Positions 48,001-60,753 are shown, counted from the first letter of the stretch. The stretch is DNA of 64,000 nt from RYN-230 sp963717125 (GCA_963717125.1 CAVQVG010000013.1:434001-498000), one strand, 5' to 3'. The notes: generated by a model from the letters alone, not told the origin. Program-made: numbers and translations.

Positions 48001-51000
48001 CACCACCCGCAGCCCCGCCACCACCTCCGCCGGGACAGCGAACCTCGTAAACGCCCCGGCCGTGGACCGCACCGGCGGGCGGGGCCGGTCAGCAGGCAGC
48101 TCCAGCACCGGCGCCCCGGCCAGCCGGCCACGCCAGTACGCCAGCTGGCCCGCCAGCACCTCCTCGGTCAGCCACCGCCGCTGCCACACCGCGAAATCGG
48201 CGTACTGCACCACCAGCGGCGGCAGCGGATCAGGCTCCCCCCGCCCGAACGCCTCATACAAAACGACAAGCTCACGCCGCAAGATCTGCCCCGACCACTC
48301 ATCAAAGACCACATGATGCACCGACAGGCCCAGCACATGATCACCAGCAGCCAGCCGCACCAGCACAGCCCGGATCAGCGGCCCAGCCGCCAGGTCAAAC
48401 GGCGCCGCCGCGTCCGCCGCCACCAGCCCTTCCGCCGCCGCCGCCGGATCAGCCTCCCCCGACACATCGGCCACCGGCAGCGGGAAACCCGCCGGCGGGT
48501 CGATCACCTGATACGCCACCCCATCCGGGCCCGCCACCAGCCGGGTCCGCAGCACCTCATGCCGGGCGACCACCGCACCCAGCGCCGCACCCAAAGCCGC
48601 CACATCCAGCTCCCCGCCCAGCCCCACCAGCATCGGCGCGCTATAGGCAGCCGACCCGGGATCAAGCTGGTCCAAGAACCACAACCGCTGCTGCGCAAAC
48701 GACAACGGCAACCGCCCACCGCGGCCCGCGGGCGTCACCGGCGGCACCGCCACCCCCGGCGCCGTCCCCTCAATCACCGCCGCCAGCCCCGCGACGGTCG
48801 GCTGGTCGAACAACGCCGCCAGCGCCACCTCCACCCCGAACACACCCCGGACCCGGGAGATCACCTGAGTGGCCAGCAGCGAATGCCCACCCAGGTCAAA
48901 GAAACTGTCATCGGCGCCGACCCGGTCCACACCCAGCACCTGCGCCCAGATCCCCGCCAGCAGCTCCTCAGCGGGCGTCACCGGGACCATATACCTGCCC
49001 GCCAGCTCCGGGCGGCCCGCAACCGGGGCCGGCAGCGCGGCGCGGTCCAGCTTCCCGTTCGCCGTCAGCGGCAGCGCAGCCAGTTCAGTGAACACCGCCG
49101 GGACCATGAACCCCGGCAGCCGCCGTCCCACGAACGCCCGCAACTCACTGACCGGCGGGATGCCCGCGGATGGATCGGCGGGCACCAGCCAGGCCACCAG
49201 CCGCGCCGCCGTGCCGCCGCCGTCGGCGGTCACCACCGCGGTGCGGACGCCGGGGTGAGCGGCGAGGGCCGCTTCGACCTCGCCGGGCTCGATCCGGAAC
49301 CCGCGGATCTTGACCTGGTCATCGGCGCGGCCCAGGAACTCCAGCTGCCCATCCGCCCGCCACCGCACCCGGTCCCCCGTCCGGTACAGCCGCGACCCAT
49401 CGCCGGCGAGCAAGTCCGCCACGAACCGTTCCGCCGTCAGCCCCGGCCGGCCCCTATACCCCCGCGCCACCCCGGCACCGCCGATGAACAGCTCCCCCGC
49501 CACCCCCACCGGAACCGGGCCCAAGGACCGGCCCAGCACATACACCCGGGTGTTGGCGATCGGCGACCCGATCGGGGGTGCCTGCCCGGCACCAGGATCA
49601 ACCGCCGCAGCGCAGGAAATCACCGTGATCTCAGTCGGGCCGTACACGTTGAACAGCCGCCGGCCCCGCCCCCAGGCACCCGCCACCTGCGCGCTCACCC
49701 GTTCCGCACCCGCGAGCACCGTCGTAACACTGGGCAGATCACCGGAATCCAGCAAACCCAGCAGCGACGGCGGCGCGAGGGCGACCTGGAGCCCACAGTC
49801 GCGGATCATCCCGGTCAGCAGGGCCGGCTCCGCCCGCTCGGCGGAGGTGGCCACCGCCAGGGTGCCCCCCGCCGCCAGCACCACCGCGAGATCCACTACG
49901 GCGGCGTCGAAGCTGAACGAGGCGGACTGCAGCACGGTCACGCCCTCGGTGACACCGAACACCGGCCGCAGCGCAACCGCCAGGTTCACCACCCCCCCGT
50001 GGGTAACCTCCACCCCCTTCGGATGCCCGGTGGATCCCGAGGTGTACATCACATACGCGAGCTGGCCCGCCGTCACCGCCGCGCCCGGCGGCGGGCCGGG
50101 CGGCGCCGCCGCCACCGCCGCCGCCACGACCGGGTCATCCAGCCACACCACCACCTCCACACTGGCAGGCAGATCAGCAGCCAGGCCATCCGCGCGCCCA
50201 CGGTGACCCGCCAGCACCCGCGCGCCGCTGTCGGCCAGCATGAACGCCAGCCGCTCCGCCGGATAATCCGGGTCCAGCGGCAGGTACGCACCCCCGGCCT
50301 GCCACACCCCCAAGATCGCCGCCACCATCCCCGCGCCCCGCTCCAGGCACAACCCCACAATGGTCTCGCGGCCCACCCCCGCCCCCCGCAGGTAACCCGC
50401 CAGCCGGGCCGCCCGCTCCGCCAGCCCCCCATACGTCAGCCACACCCCACCACAGGTCACCGCCACCACGTCCGGGCCCACCGCCGCCCGCGCCGCGACC
50501 AGCTCATGCACCCCGCCCACCGCCGGCACCGGCGCCACCGTGTCATTCCAGCCATCCACAAGCTGGTCCCGCTCAGCCGCGGTCAGCACCGCCAGTTCCC
50601 CGACACACTGCCCCGGATCAGCCGCCACCGCCGCCAGCAAAGTGACCAGGTGCCCAGCCATCCGCCCGATCGAGCCAGCATCAAACCAGGCCTGGTCATA
50701 CAGCAGGCCGATAGTGAGCTGAGACCCAGGCCCAGCCACCACCGTCAGCGGATAGCTGGGCTGCTCACGAGACAAGTTGTCCCGCACACGCAGACCAGCC
50801 GCAGCGGCCCCGCCCTGCCCCCCCTCCAGCGCCTCATCCGGGAAGTTCTCGAACACGAACAAACTGGAGAACAACGGCTGGCCAGCCGGGACGGCGCTGG
50901 CGGCCTGGATGTCCACCAGCGGAGTGTGCTCGAACCGGCGCGCCCGGACCTGTTCTTTCTGCAGCCCCCGCAGCCACCCGGCCACCGGCTGGCCCGGATC

Positions 51001-54000
51001 GACGCGGACCCGGGCAGGAGTGGTGTTGATCAGCAGCCCGACCATGGACTCCATCCCATCGACCTGATCACCACGCCCGGACGTGGTCACCCCGAACACC
51101 ACGTCACTGCTCCCGCTGTAGACGCCCAGCAACACCGCCCACGCCCCCTGCACCACCGTGTTCAGCGTCAGCCGGTGACGCCGCGCGAACTCCCCGAGCG
51201 CAGCGGTGGCCGCCGCCGGCAGCCGCACCCGATGACGATGATGCCCCTGCCGCCCAGTGCCACTATCGACCCCCAGCGACGTCGCCGCGGTGACCCCAGC
51301 CAGCCGCTCCCGCCAGTACCCGCTGGCCCGCGCCACGTCCTGCCCGCTCACCCAGGCCACAAAATCACGGAACGGCCGGTGCACGTGATGCGGCGGCTGT
51401 TCCCCCGCCCGGTAGCAGTGGTAAGCCTCGATAAGCTCACCCAGCACAATCGGGACACTCCACCCATCCAGCAGCAGATGGTGATAACTCCACACCAGCT
51501 GATGACGCCCACCACCCAGCCGCATCAGCGCGATCCGCACCAAAGTCGGCTGGCTGAAATCAGCACCCCGGGCCCGGTCAGCCGCCATATACCCAGCAAC
51601 CGCCTCCCGCTGCCCCCCCTCATCCACCCCCGACCAGTCCAGCACCTGCCACGGCAACGGCACCGACCGCGACACCACCGACAGCGGCCCAGGCACCCCA
51701 TCCCACACCACCGTGCTGCGCAGCACCGCATGCCGGGAAAACACCAGCTCCCACGCCCGCCGCAACGCCGCCAGATCCAGCTCACCATCCAGCAGCAACC
51801 CGTTCTGCACCCAATACACACCCGACCCCGGCGCCAGCCGGGAATGGAACAACATCCCCTCCTGCAACGCCGTCAACGGGTAAACATCCTCGATGACGGT
51901 CATGGCACGCAGCTGGATGACGTCCACGGCGGCCTGGTCGAGGCGCGCCAACGGGAAGTCCGAGGGCGTGTACCCGCCCACGCCAGGGCTGCAGCAGTGC
52001 TCGATCAGCTCGCCCAGCACCTCGGCGTAGCGCCGCGCCAGCCGGGCCACGGTCACCTCGTCATGAACCTGCCCGGAGTAGGTCCACACCATGACCAGGC
52101 AGCCATTGGCGGTGACCTCGGCGTTGATCTCCAGCAGGTGGGTACGCTGTCCCTCCTGCGACCGCGACGTGCCCAGCGACCCGCCGAGCGGCCTGAAGTG
52201 CCCCCCCGCGCCGCCGGGGGCGCCGCCGGGCGCACTGCCGGGGCCGGGGGCGGGGGCGGGCTGGCCGAGGTAGTTGAAGCTGACCTGCGCGGCCGGAGGG
52301 AGCGCGGCGCCAGCCAGGTAACGCAGCAGTCCGTAACCCAGCCCGCGGCGCGGGATCGCCCGCAGGTATTCCTTGGTACGCCGCAGCGCCGCGCCCGGGT
52401 CACCATCGCTGGTGACCCCGGCCAGGACGACCGGGTAGAAGCTGGTGAACCAGCCGACGGTCCGTGACACATCGATGTCGGGACCGAGGTCCTCGCGGCC
52501 GTGGGATTCCACATCGACCAGCGCTGACGCGGCCCGCGACCACTCGGTCAGGACCGTTCCGAGCGCGGTCAGCAGCACGTCGCTTATCTGTGTGCGGTAG
52601 GCGCGGGGGACCTCGTACAGCAGCCGGGCGGTCTGCGCCGCGCTGAGTGCCGCGCGGACGTCCCGCGCCGAGGTGGTGGCGTTGGGGCCATGGTGGTCGC
52701 GGGGCAGCGAGCCTGCGGCCCGCTGCGCCTGCCAGTACCTGGTCTCGGCAGTGAGCTCGGGTGAGCTGGCGAGCCCGGCCAGCCGCTGTGACCATCGGCG
52801 GAACGAGGTCGTCTTGGACGGCAGCCGGACCGCCAGCCCCCGCTCGGCCTGGGCATAGGCAGCGGTCAGATCCTCGGCCAGAATCGGCCAGGACACCGCG
52901 TCCACGGCCAGATGATGCACCGCGGCCAGCAGCAGCTGGCCGCGGGCACCGCGGTTGAACAGCACGAACCGGGCCAGCGGCCCGTGTTCCAGGTCCAGGC
53001 TGGCATGCGCCGCGCTGGCGTGCGCGCCGAGGTAGGAGGTCTCCTCCCAACCCTCGGTGTCGCTGGCGTCCACGACCCACAGCAGCTCAGCTGGCTCACC
53101 GGCCGCGATCCGGGCGGCCCATTGAGTGCCGTAGCGCACATAGCGTGCCCGCAGCGCGTCATGGTGGCTGATCAGCGCGGCGATGGCCGTCCGCAGCAGT
53201 GCGGGTTCCACCCGCCGGGTGACCTCCAGCAGCAGGGACTGGTTGAAATGCGCGGGCGCAGGCAGGTCACGGCCGAAGAACCAGCGCTGGATCGGGGACA
53301 GCGGGAACTCCCCCACCACCGATCCCTGCTCGGCATCAGCCGTAGCCCGCCGGCCCGCGACCGCGGCGAGGGCGGCAATGGTCTGATGCTCGAACAGGTC
53401 CGCGGGAGTGACATACACCCCTAGTGCCCGGGCCCGCGAGACAGCCTGGATGCTGATGATCGAGTCACCGCCGAGCTCGAAGAAGTTATCGCCGGTGCCG
53501 ACCTGATCCAGGCTCAGTACTTCGGCCCACACCCGGGCCAGGACCTGCTCGGCCCCAGTCTGCGGAGCGGTGAACGCAGCGGCCAGGTCCGGGCGGCCGG
53601 TACTGGGGGCGGGCAGCGCAGCCCGGTCGGTCTTTCCGCTGGGGGTCAGCGGCACCGCCGTGATGGCCGTGAACACCGCCGGGATCATGTGCTCGGGCAG
53701 GGTCAGGCCCAGGAAAGCCCTCAGCTCGCTCACTGGCGGTATGCCCGCCCCCGGGCCCGCTGGGACCAGCCAGGCCGCCAGCCGCTGCCGACCGTCGTCA
53801 CCACGGACCGCGACGACCGCGGCGGCCACGCCGGGGTGCGCGATGAGCGCGGCCTCGATCTCGCCGGGCTCGACCCGGTACCCACGGATCTTGACCTGGT
53901 CATCGGCGCGGCCCAAAAACTCCAGATGCCCGTCAGCTCGCCACCGCGCCCGGTCGCCGGTCCGGTATACCCGGGACCCATCCCCGGCGAACGGGTCCGC

Positions 54001-57000
54001 CACGAAGCGCTCCGCGGTCAGCGCCGCCCGGCCAGCGTACCCCCGCGCGACCCCCGCGCCGCCGATCAGCAACTCCCCCGCCACCCCCGCCGGTACCGGG
54101 CCCAGGTACCGGTCGAGGACATAAGCCCGGGTATTGCGGATTGGACCGCCGATCGGCAGCGGTCCGGCAGCCGGGACGCCGATCGCCAGCACCGCGCAGA
54201 TGGTCGTCTCGGTGGGACCGTAGGCGTTGATGAAACGCCGCCCGCGGGCCCATGCTGCCGCCAGGCCCGGCGGGCACGGCTCCCCCCCAGTGGCCAGGAC
54301 GCGCAGGCCCGGCACAGCGGCGGGATCCAGGTTCTGCAATACAGCCGGCGGGATCTGGGCGACGGTCACCGCAGCGGACCCCAGCAGGTCCTGCAGCTGC
54401 GGCGCGGACCGGCGGGTTACTGGCCCAGCGATGACCACCAGCGCCCCGGCGGCCAGCGGCGCGAACACCTCCTGAGCGGCGAGGTCGAAGCTGAACGAGG
54501 CCAGCTGCAGCGCGACGTCGCCGCTGCCCAGGTCCAGCGCGTGCTGCTGGGCAGCGACCAGGTTAGCCAGGCCGTGATAAGTGACTGTGACACCCTTGGG
54601 CAGGCCCGTGGACCCCGAGGTGTAGTTCAGGTAAGCGGCCTGACCGGGATGGAGCAGGCAGCCAGGCGGCGGCGTACCGGGCCGTGCTCTGATCACCGCC
54701 GCGGTCTCCGGGTCATCCAGCCGGACCCGGCAGGTGACCCCGGCACCGGCCAGCCCGGTGATCCGGTGATCACCGACCAGAACCTCCGCGCGGCTGTCGG
54801 CCAGCATCCAGGCCAGCCGCTCGGCGGGGTACCCCGGATCCAGCGCCAGGTACGCACCGCCGGCCTGCAGCACCGCCAAAAGCGCCACCACCATCGCCGG
54901 GCCCGGGTCCAGGTACACCCCCACGACGGTCTCCGGGCCAGTCCCGAGCTCACGCAGGTAGTGAGCCAGTCGCGCCGCCCGGCCCACCAGTTCCCCGTAA
55001 GTCACGACCTCGCCAGCACCGGCCACCGCCGCCGCGGCCGGCCGCATCGCCGCGCTCCCCGCGACCAGTTCCGCGACACCGGCGACCGGGCCCGCGGCGC
55101 CGTGCCCCTGGCAGATCAGCTGATCCCGCTCATCAGCACTGACCATCGCCAGCACCGACAGCGGCTGGCCGGCCCCCCGGCCACCGCCTCCAGCAGCGTG
55201 ACGAGGTGCCCGGCCATCCGCCCGGCGGTGGCCCGGTCGAACAGGTCCGTGCTGTAGATCAGGTCACCGCTGAGCGCGGCACCGGTCTCGGTGAACGCGA
55301 ACGTCAGATCGAACCGGGCCGCGGTCACCGGCACGGCCAGCCTGCCGCACGACAGCCCGGCGAACTCCAGCGCCGCCCCGCCGCCCCGCCCGTAAGCGAT
55401 CATCACCTGGAACAGCGGGTGACGGCTGCGGTCCCGCGGCAGCGACAGCGCGTCAACCAGCTGCTCGAACGGCAGGTCCTGGTGAGCGTAGTCGTCCAGC
55501 GCGCCCCGGCGGACACGGGCCAGCAGCTCACCGAACGCAGGATCACCGGACAAGTCCGCGCGCACCGCGAGACTGTTGACGAAAAACCCGATCAGGTCCT
55601 CGGTCTCGGCCCGGCCGCGGTTGGCGACCGGGGTGCCGACCACCACATCGTCCTGGCCGGCGTACCGGCCCAACAGCACGGCCAGGCCGGCCAGCAGCGT
55701 CATGAACATCGTCGCGCCGCCCGCGCGCGCCGCGGCCCTCAGCCCGTCCGCCGCGGCGGCGGGAACGCTGAACGGCACGCTGCCCCCAGCCGGGGAACGC
55801 ACCGCCGGGCGGGGCCGGTCCGCGGGCAGCTCCAGCACCGCCGCGCCCGCTAGCCGGTCCCGCCAGTACGCCAGCTGATCACCCAGGACCTCACCGGACA
55901 GCCAGTCCCGCTGCCAGACCGCGAAATCGGCGTATTGCACCGCCAGGTCCGCCAGCGGCGAAGGCCGGCCCGCCCGGTAGGCGGTATACAGCACCGACAG
56001 CTCCCGCCGGAAAATATCCGCGGACCAGTCATCAGAAACCACATGATGCAGCACCAAGATCAGGACATGGTCCTCGGTGCCCAGCCGGAGCAGCCGGCCA
56101 CGCAGCAGCGGCCCGGCCGCCAGGTCGAACGGGGTCACCGCCTCGACCGCGGCCAGCTCCCGGGCCCGCCCCGCCGGGTCAGCCTCCTGCGACAGGTCAG
56201 CCGCCCGCAGCGCGAACCCCCCCGCCGGGTCGATGACCTGATACCCCGCCCCGTCGATCGTGACCAGCCGGGTCCGCAGCACCTCATGCCGCGCCACGAT
56301 CGTCTCCAGCGCCCGCCGCAGCGCGGCCTCATCCAGCGGCCCGGCCATCCGCAGCACGATCGGGGGGATGTTGTACTCAGCCGACCCCGGTTCCAGCTGG
56401 TCGAGGAACCACAGCCGCTGCTGCGCGAAAGACAACGGCAGCCGCCGCCCGCAGCAGGCCGGCACGATCGGCGGCGCCAGCGCGCCTGGCCCGGACATGC
56501 CAACGACAGCGGCCAGCTCACCCACGGTGGGATGGTCAAACAGCACCGCCAGCGGCAACTCCCGCTCAAACGCCGCCCGCACCCGGGAAATCACCTGGAC
56601 CGCGACCAGCGAATGACCGCCCAGCTCGAAGAAATTGTCGCTGACGCCGACCCGCCGCATCCCGAGTACCTGCGCCCAGATCGCGGCGATGACCTCCTCC
56701 GCCGGGGTCCGCGGCGGGAGGAACGGGCAGGCCAGCCCACCACGGTCGCTGCCGGGCGCCGGCAACGCGGCCCGGTCCAGTTTCCCGTTCGCCGTCAGCG
56801 GCAGCCCAGCCAGCTCGATGAACACGCCCGGGACCATGTAACCGGGCAGCACCCGGCCCAGGAACTCCCGCAGCTCCCCGGCCCCCGGGATGCCCTGCCC
56901 CCCAGCGGCGGGCACGACGTAGGCGGCCAGCCGCCGGTCCTGGTCCTCCCCCTGAGCCACGACCACCGCCGAGGCCACCGCGGGATGCGCGGCCAGCGCC

Positions 57001-59693
57001 GCCTCGACCTCGCCGGGCTCGATCCGGAACCCCCGCACCTTCACCTGATGATCAGCGCGGCCCAGGAACTCCAGCTCCCCGCCCAGCCGCCAGCGGGCCC
57101 GGTCCCCGGTACGGTACAGCCGCGACCCGCCGGCGGCGAACGGGTCGGCGATGAACCGTCCCGCAGTCAGCCCAGCCCGGCCGTGATACCCCCGCGCCAC
57201 CCCCGCCCCGCCGATCAGAAGCTCACCAGCCACCCCCGCAGGAACCGGGCGAAGATAACGGTCCACAACATAAATCTGGGTATTGGCCACCGGATACCCC
57301 AACGTGACGTCCCCCCCGGCCGTCACCTGCCCACACAACGACCAGATCGTCGTCTCCGTCGGCCCGTACAAATTCCACAGCGCCGCCGCCCGGCCACGGA
57401 CCGCCTCCGCCAGCCCCCGGGGCAGCGCTTCCCCCCCGCACAGCGCAACCAGTCCCGCCGACCCAGCCCAGCCATCATCGACCAGCATCCGCCACGTCGC
57501 CGGAGTCGCCTGCAGCACCGTGGCACCCGACCGCCCGATCTCACCCGCCAGCACCCCCGGCGACCCGGCCGCCTCCCGGCCGGCCACCACCAGCCGCGCA
57601 CCGGTCACCAGCGGCAGCCACAACTCCAGGCCCGCGATATCAAACCCCAAAGTAGTCACCGCCAGCACCACGTCACCACCGCCCAGCCCGGGCCGCTGCG
57701 CCATCGACGCCAGGAAGTTCACCAGGCTCCGGTGCGAGACCACCACGCCCTTCGGCTGGCCGGTCAACCCCGACGTATACATCACATAAGCAGCCTGACC
57801 CGCAGCGATCACCGCCGTCGGCACCCCGCCCGGCACCGAGCTGACCAGCGCCGCGGTGTCCGGATCATCCAGCCACACCACCGCCGCCGTCCCCACCGCC
57901 AGCTGCCCAGCCACCCGCGAATGACCAACCAGCACCAACGCCCCGCTATCAGCCAGCATGAACCCAAGCCGCTCCGCCGGATACCCCGGATCCAGCGGCA
58001 GGAACGCCCCGCCGGCCTTCCACACCGCCAGCACCGCGACCACCATGTCCAGGCCACGCTCCACACACACCCCCACCACCACCTCCGGCCCCACGCCCAC
58101 ACCACGCAGGTAACCAGCCAGCCGCCCCACCCGCCCGTCCAGCCCCGCATACGTCAGCGAGACCCCCCCACACGTAACCGCCACCGCATCCGGCTCTGCC
58201 GCCGCCCGCGCCGCGACCACCTCATGCACCCCGCGCCATCCCGGCACCACCGCCGCGGTGTCATTCCACCGGGACAGCTCCCGCCGCTCCCCCGCCGTGA
58301 CCACCGGCAGCTGCGACAAGCACCGCCCCGGATCATCAGCCACCGCCTCAAGCAACCGGACCAGATGCCCGGCCATCCGCACCACCGTTGGCTGGTCGAA
58401 CAACTCCGTGCTAAACCCCAGAGCACCCGCCAGCGCCCCGCCCCCGCCGTCCTCCAGGAACAGCGACAAATCAAACCGGGCCGTCACCCGCTCGACAGCG
58501 AGACCATCGGCCTTCAGCCCGCCCAGACGGAACTCCCCACCCCCGCCCACGCCGTAACTGAAAAGCACCTGGAACAGCGGGGTACGGGAACGGTCCCGTT
58601 CCGGGAGCAGCGCATCAACGACATACTCAAAGGGAATATTCTGATGATCAAAAGCAGCCAGCGCCACCGCGCGGACCTGGCTCAGGAGCTCGGTAAACGC
58701 CGGGTCACCCGACAAATCCATCCGCAGCACCAGGGTATTAAGAAAAAGCCCGATCAGGTCCTCCGACTCCGCCCTTCCGCGATTAGCGACCGGAGTCCCC
58801 ACCACCACATCATCCTGGTCCCCGTAATAACCAAGCAGCACCGCAAACCCCGCGAGCAGCACCATGAACATCGTCGCGCCCGAATCACGGGCCAGCTCCC
58901 GCAACCGCGCGCCCGTCTCCCCCGAAAGCTCGAACCCGGTCATCTCCCCGGCCGCCGACCGTAGGGCCGGCCGCGGCCGGTCCGCAGGCAGCTCCACCGC
59001 TGGCGCCCCGGCCAGTTGCTCCCGCCAGTACGTCAGCTCCCCAGCCGCTGCCTCTCCCGCCACCCACTCACGCTGCCAGAACGCGAAATCGGCGTACTGC
59101 CACGCCAGCGGCTCCAACCAAGCCGAGTCCCCCCGCGCGAACCCCTCATACAACACGCCCAGCTCACGGAAGAAAATCCCCGCCGACCACTCATCAAACA
59201 CCACATGATGCACGCACAGGCCCAGGACATGATCACCGGGGCCAAGCCGGATCAGCGTCCCCCGTGCCAGCGGCCCGGCCGCCAGATCAAAAGGCCGCAC
59301 CGCATCCGCCGCCAGCAGCCGCCGCGCCCCCGCCAGCGGATCGGCCTCACCACTTAAATCCACCACCGCCAGGCAGAACCCCGCCCCCGGATCAATCACC
59401 TGGCACGCCACGCCATCAACGGCCACCAGCCGTGTTCGCAGCACCTCATGACGCTCCACCACCGCATCTAGCGCGGTCGCCAGCGCCCGCGCATCAAGAT
59501 CACCGCCCAGCCGCACTGCCATCGGCGAGTTATACAATGCCGAGCCAGGCTCCAGAAGATCCAGGAACCACAACCGTTGCTGCGCGAACGACAACGGAAC
59601 CGGCCCCTCCGGCCTCCCCGGCTGTCCCGGAAACGGCACCCGCTCCCCCCGCAGACGCCGCCTCATCAGTTCCCGCTTAGCCTCGGAAAGCAT
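39001..59693 (-). CDS. Six-module non-ribosomal peptide synthetase (composite, frameshifted)
   Basis: A mega-gene of ~20.7 kb, C-A-T/C-A-T-E/C-A-T/C-A-T/C-A-T/C-A-T, reconstructed from five open segments. Start ATG 59693 (MLSEAKRELMRRR) has GGAGG seven bases upstream; the last residues are SDGEDYQEFEF at 39001. Frame changes lie at ~55175 (one C lost from a run, plus strand GGCCCCCCGG), ~44660 (net +1 in VAGT|SVAGRNR), ~42604 (+1 in ELAGL|PLTANGK) and ~40772 (+1 in AVTC|GGVSL). Domain order continues exactly across each, so I treat it as one gene of about 6,900 residues. There is no thioesterase at its end; the chain must pass to another NRPS. Module 1 begins with a C domain, so it accepts an acyl group or an upstream peptide. 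Confidence 0.85.
39040..42250 (-). other. NRPS module 6: C-A(Asp-like)-T, terminal
   Basis: C domain with HHVVSDEWS. The A domain starts at ~40870, has a frame break at ~40772, then the same code D-F-T-K-V-G-H-I-G-K as module 4. Carrier NFFELGGHSLRAIQVV at ~39180. The C-terminal tail after the carrier (~25 residues, rich in Asp/Glu, ending EDYQEFEF) is acidic and could serve as a docking (COM-like) region for the next synthetase. Confidence 0.76.
39211..40396. repeat. Near-identical 1.19-kb direct repeat, copy 1 (module 6 A-T)
   Basis: It matches 45673-46858 at a constant offset of 6462 bases. I found a single mismatch (G at ~40172 versus A at ~46634). It covers the substrate-binding half of the A domain to the carrier domain. 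Identity ends sharply at both sides. This is the mark of recent duplication or gene conversion between modules 6 and 4. Confidence 0.85.
42290..45470 (-). other. NRPS module 5: C-A(Val/Ile-like)-T
   Basis: The C domain (HHVVSDEWS) carries the ~44660 frame break. A domain from ~44080 with MYTSGSTGRPKG and code D-A-F-Y-L-G-A-T-F-K, closest by eye to Val/Ile codes (DAFWxGGTFK), but only tentatively. A second frame break at ~42604 lies just before the conserved TANGKLDRAAL. Carrier SFFDLGGHSLLATQV at ~42430. Confidence 0.72.
45673..46858. repeat. Near-identical 1.19-kb direct repeat, copy 2 (module 4 A-T)
   Basis: Partner of 39211-40396. The flanking carrier-domain DNA downstream (45530-45672) is clearly different from that of module 6, so only the A-T core was exchanged. 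Confidence 0.85.
46840..47755. repeat. Second long direct repeat, C-A linker region (module 4)
   Basis: It is highly similar to 62999-63914 at a constant offset of 16159 bases, spanning the end of a C domain, the C-A linker and the A-domain N-terminal part. Scattered substitutions are visible. It diverges at the substrate-pocket half of the A domain. Confidence 0.7.
48770..51900 (-). other. NRPS module 3: C(DCL-type)-A-T
   Basis: The C domain begins VYPLTALQEGMLFHSRL and has YHHLLLDGWS, the DCL-type pattern expected after an epimerisation domain. The A domain (from ~50545) carries MYTSGSTGHPKG and code D-A-V-L-L-G-V-V-I-K, a hydrophobic pocket I cannot assign to a known amino acid. The carrier domain is SFFDLGGHSLLATQV at ~48910-48870. 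Confidence 0.78.
51990..56460 (-). other. NRPS module 2: C-A-T-E (D-residue)
   Basis: C domain with HHVVSDDWS, then A domain from ~55115 with NYTSGSTGLPKG and code D-L-Q-Q-A-G-A-I-C-K, which I cannot assign. The carrier domain reads NFFELGGDSIISIQAV (GGDS form usual before E domains). The epimerisation domain (~53330-51990) has FPLSPIQRWFF, HHLAVDAVSW and FNYLGQ. The active-site motif is HHxxxDA instead of the usual HHxxxDG; catalytic His and Asp are present. The residue is expected to be D-configured. The frame break at ~55175 lies between C and A. Confidence 0.78.
56500..59606 (-). other. NRPS module 1: C-A(Gly)-T
   Basis: The C domain shows PLSFAQQRLWFLD and the catalytic HHVVFDEWS. The A domain (from ~58270) has MYTSGLTGQPKG and the binding-pocket code D-I-L-Q-L-G-L-I-W-K, read from FDIAGLE, VLQATP, LCGGEA and LYGPTETTIW. 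This equals the textbook glycine code. The carrier domain is NFFELGGHSLVAVQV (~56640-56595). The C domain belongs to the same LCL-like type as the internal ones by eye; whether it is a lipo-initiating starter cannot be decided. Confidence 0.8.
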
Positions 59694-59720
59694 AGATAAC
59701 CTCCGTACCGAGAAACTGAG

Positions 59721-60753
59721 CTAGGCCAGAACCGTCAGCAAATTGTCGAGGCTCTTCATAATTGACGGATAGTCGAAGCCGAAATCGATAAGGCAGGCGA
59801 CCTCGTCAACATCCCATGCGCTCACGGTGGCCAGCCGTTCAGGCACCTCGTCTATGACGCAGATTAGACCGGTGTCGAGATATCGTGCTGTGCCGAGTGC
59901 CGCGACCGCTTTGCGGTCGAACAGGACTCATCGACGCGAGCGCATCAGCGGCGGCAGCGTTCGCGAGATTGGATTCGTCGAGTTTCATCGAGCTGACCAG
60001 ATAGCGGGCCAGTTCCGACTCCGCCCGCTCGGCGGACCTGCGCGAGCCATCGAGAATATGAGTGTGCAGCATCAAAGTGACGTGGCCTGACCCGCCGCCA
60101 TGTCTTTCACAGGCTCTCCGGTATGCCCTGATGTTGGATTGCAATGCGTCCGGACTTTGGCCGACGAGATGGGTTAGGACGCCCGCGCCCAGCGAGCCAG
60201 CGAACTCGAAGGTGGCCGCCGAACCGCCTGACGTCAGCCAGGTCGGCAGCTCCGGCTGGACTGGACGCGGCTGGGTCAGTACCTCTATTTCGCATCCCGC
60301 CGCGTCAGGGAAGAGCTGGGATTCGCCCCGCCAGAGCGCCCGGACTGTATCGATCCCCTCGCGCATGACTCTTTTGCGCTCAGTGACATCTGATCGGGAG
60401 AGCACGAAGTCGCGCCCATGCCAGCCGGAGGCGAACGAGACGCCAGCTCGGCCCCGCGAAAGCTGGTCGATGACTGCCCACTCCTCCGCTACGCGAGCGG
60501 GATGGTGTAACGGGAGCACCACGCTGCCGGCGCGAATACCGATCCTGCGGGTAGTCGCCGCGACCGCCGCCGCCACTACCGATGGATTTGGGTAAAGGAA
60601 TCCAAAATCCCCAAAGTGCCGTTCCGGCAGCCATACCGCCTCCAGGCCGGCCTCGTCGCCGAGCCGGGCGCTGTCGAGTAGCACATCGTACGGCGACGTG
60701 GCTTGAGCCACCTCGCAGCTCGCGGCGAAGTAGGACAGGCTGATCGTCACCAT
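59721..60753 (-). CDS. LLM-class (MupA/Atu3640-type) flavin monooxygenase, frameshifted near end
   Basis: A bacterial-luciferase-like FMN/FAD monooxygenase of about 343 residues, of the natural-product subgroup: MVTISLSYFAASC, VWLPERHFGDFGFLYPNPSV, RAGSVVLPLHHPARVAEEW and GRAGVSFASGWHGRDFVL. The frame read straight through ends at 59839 with a basic non-native tail. The next frame gives LFDRKAVAALGTARYLD, then DVDEVACLIDFGFDYP and stop 59721, the expected C-terminus. A one-base indel lies at ~59931-59945. ATG 60753 is preceded by GGAGGG. It lies 33 bases after the thioesterase stop and 27 bases before the six-module NRPS. In this family, oxygenation of carrier-bound amino acids or of the peptide is usual. 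Confidence 0.85.

Larger units (their letters stand above)
45520..48720 (-). other. NRPS module 4: C-A(Asp-like)-T
   Basis: C domain with HHVVFDEWS. A domain from ~47310 with MYTSGSTGTPKG and code D-F-T-K-V-G-H-I-G-K (from TDFGNT, YLKVVP, VLGGEA, HYGPTETTIG). This differs at one position from the aspartate code DLTKVGHIGK. Carrier SFFDLGGHSLLATQV at ~45660. The A-T part is nearly identical in DNA to module 6. Aspartate is predicted; a SyrP-like hydroxylase in the cluster could hydroxylate it. Confidence 0.8.

Noticed and set aside
46402..52467. A 2,021-codon plus-strand open frame antisense to the NRPS
   Set aside because: Composition is dominated by Arg, His, Pro and Gln with no recognisable motif. 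It mirrors the third codon position bias of the NRPS on the other strand, a usual shadow in high-GC DNA.
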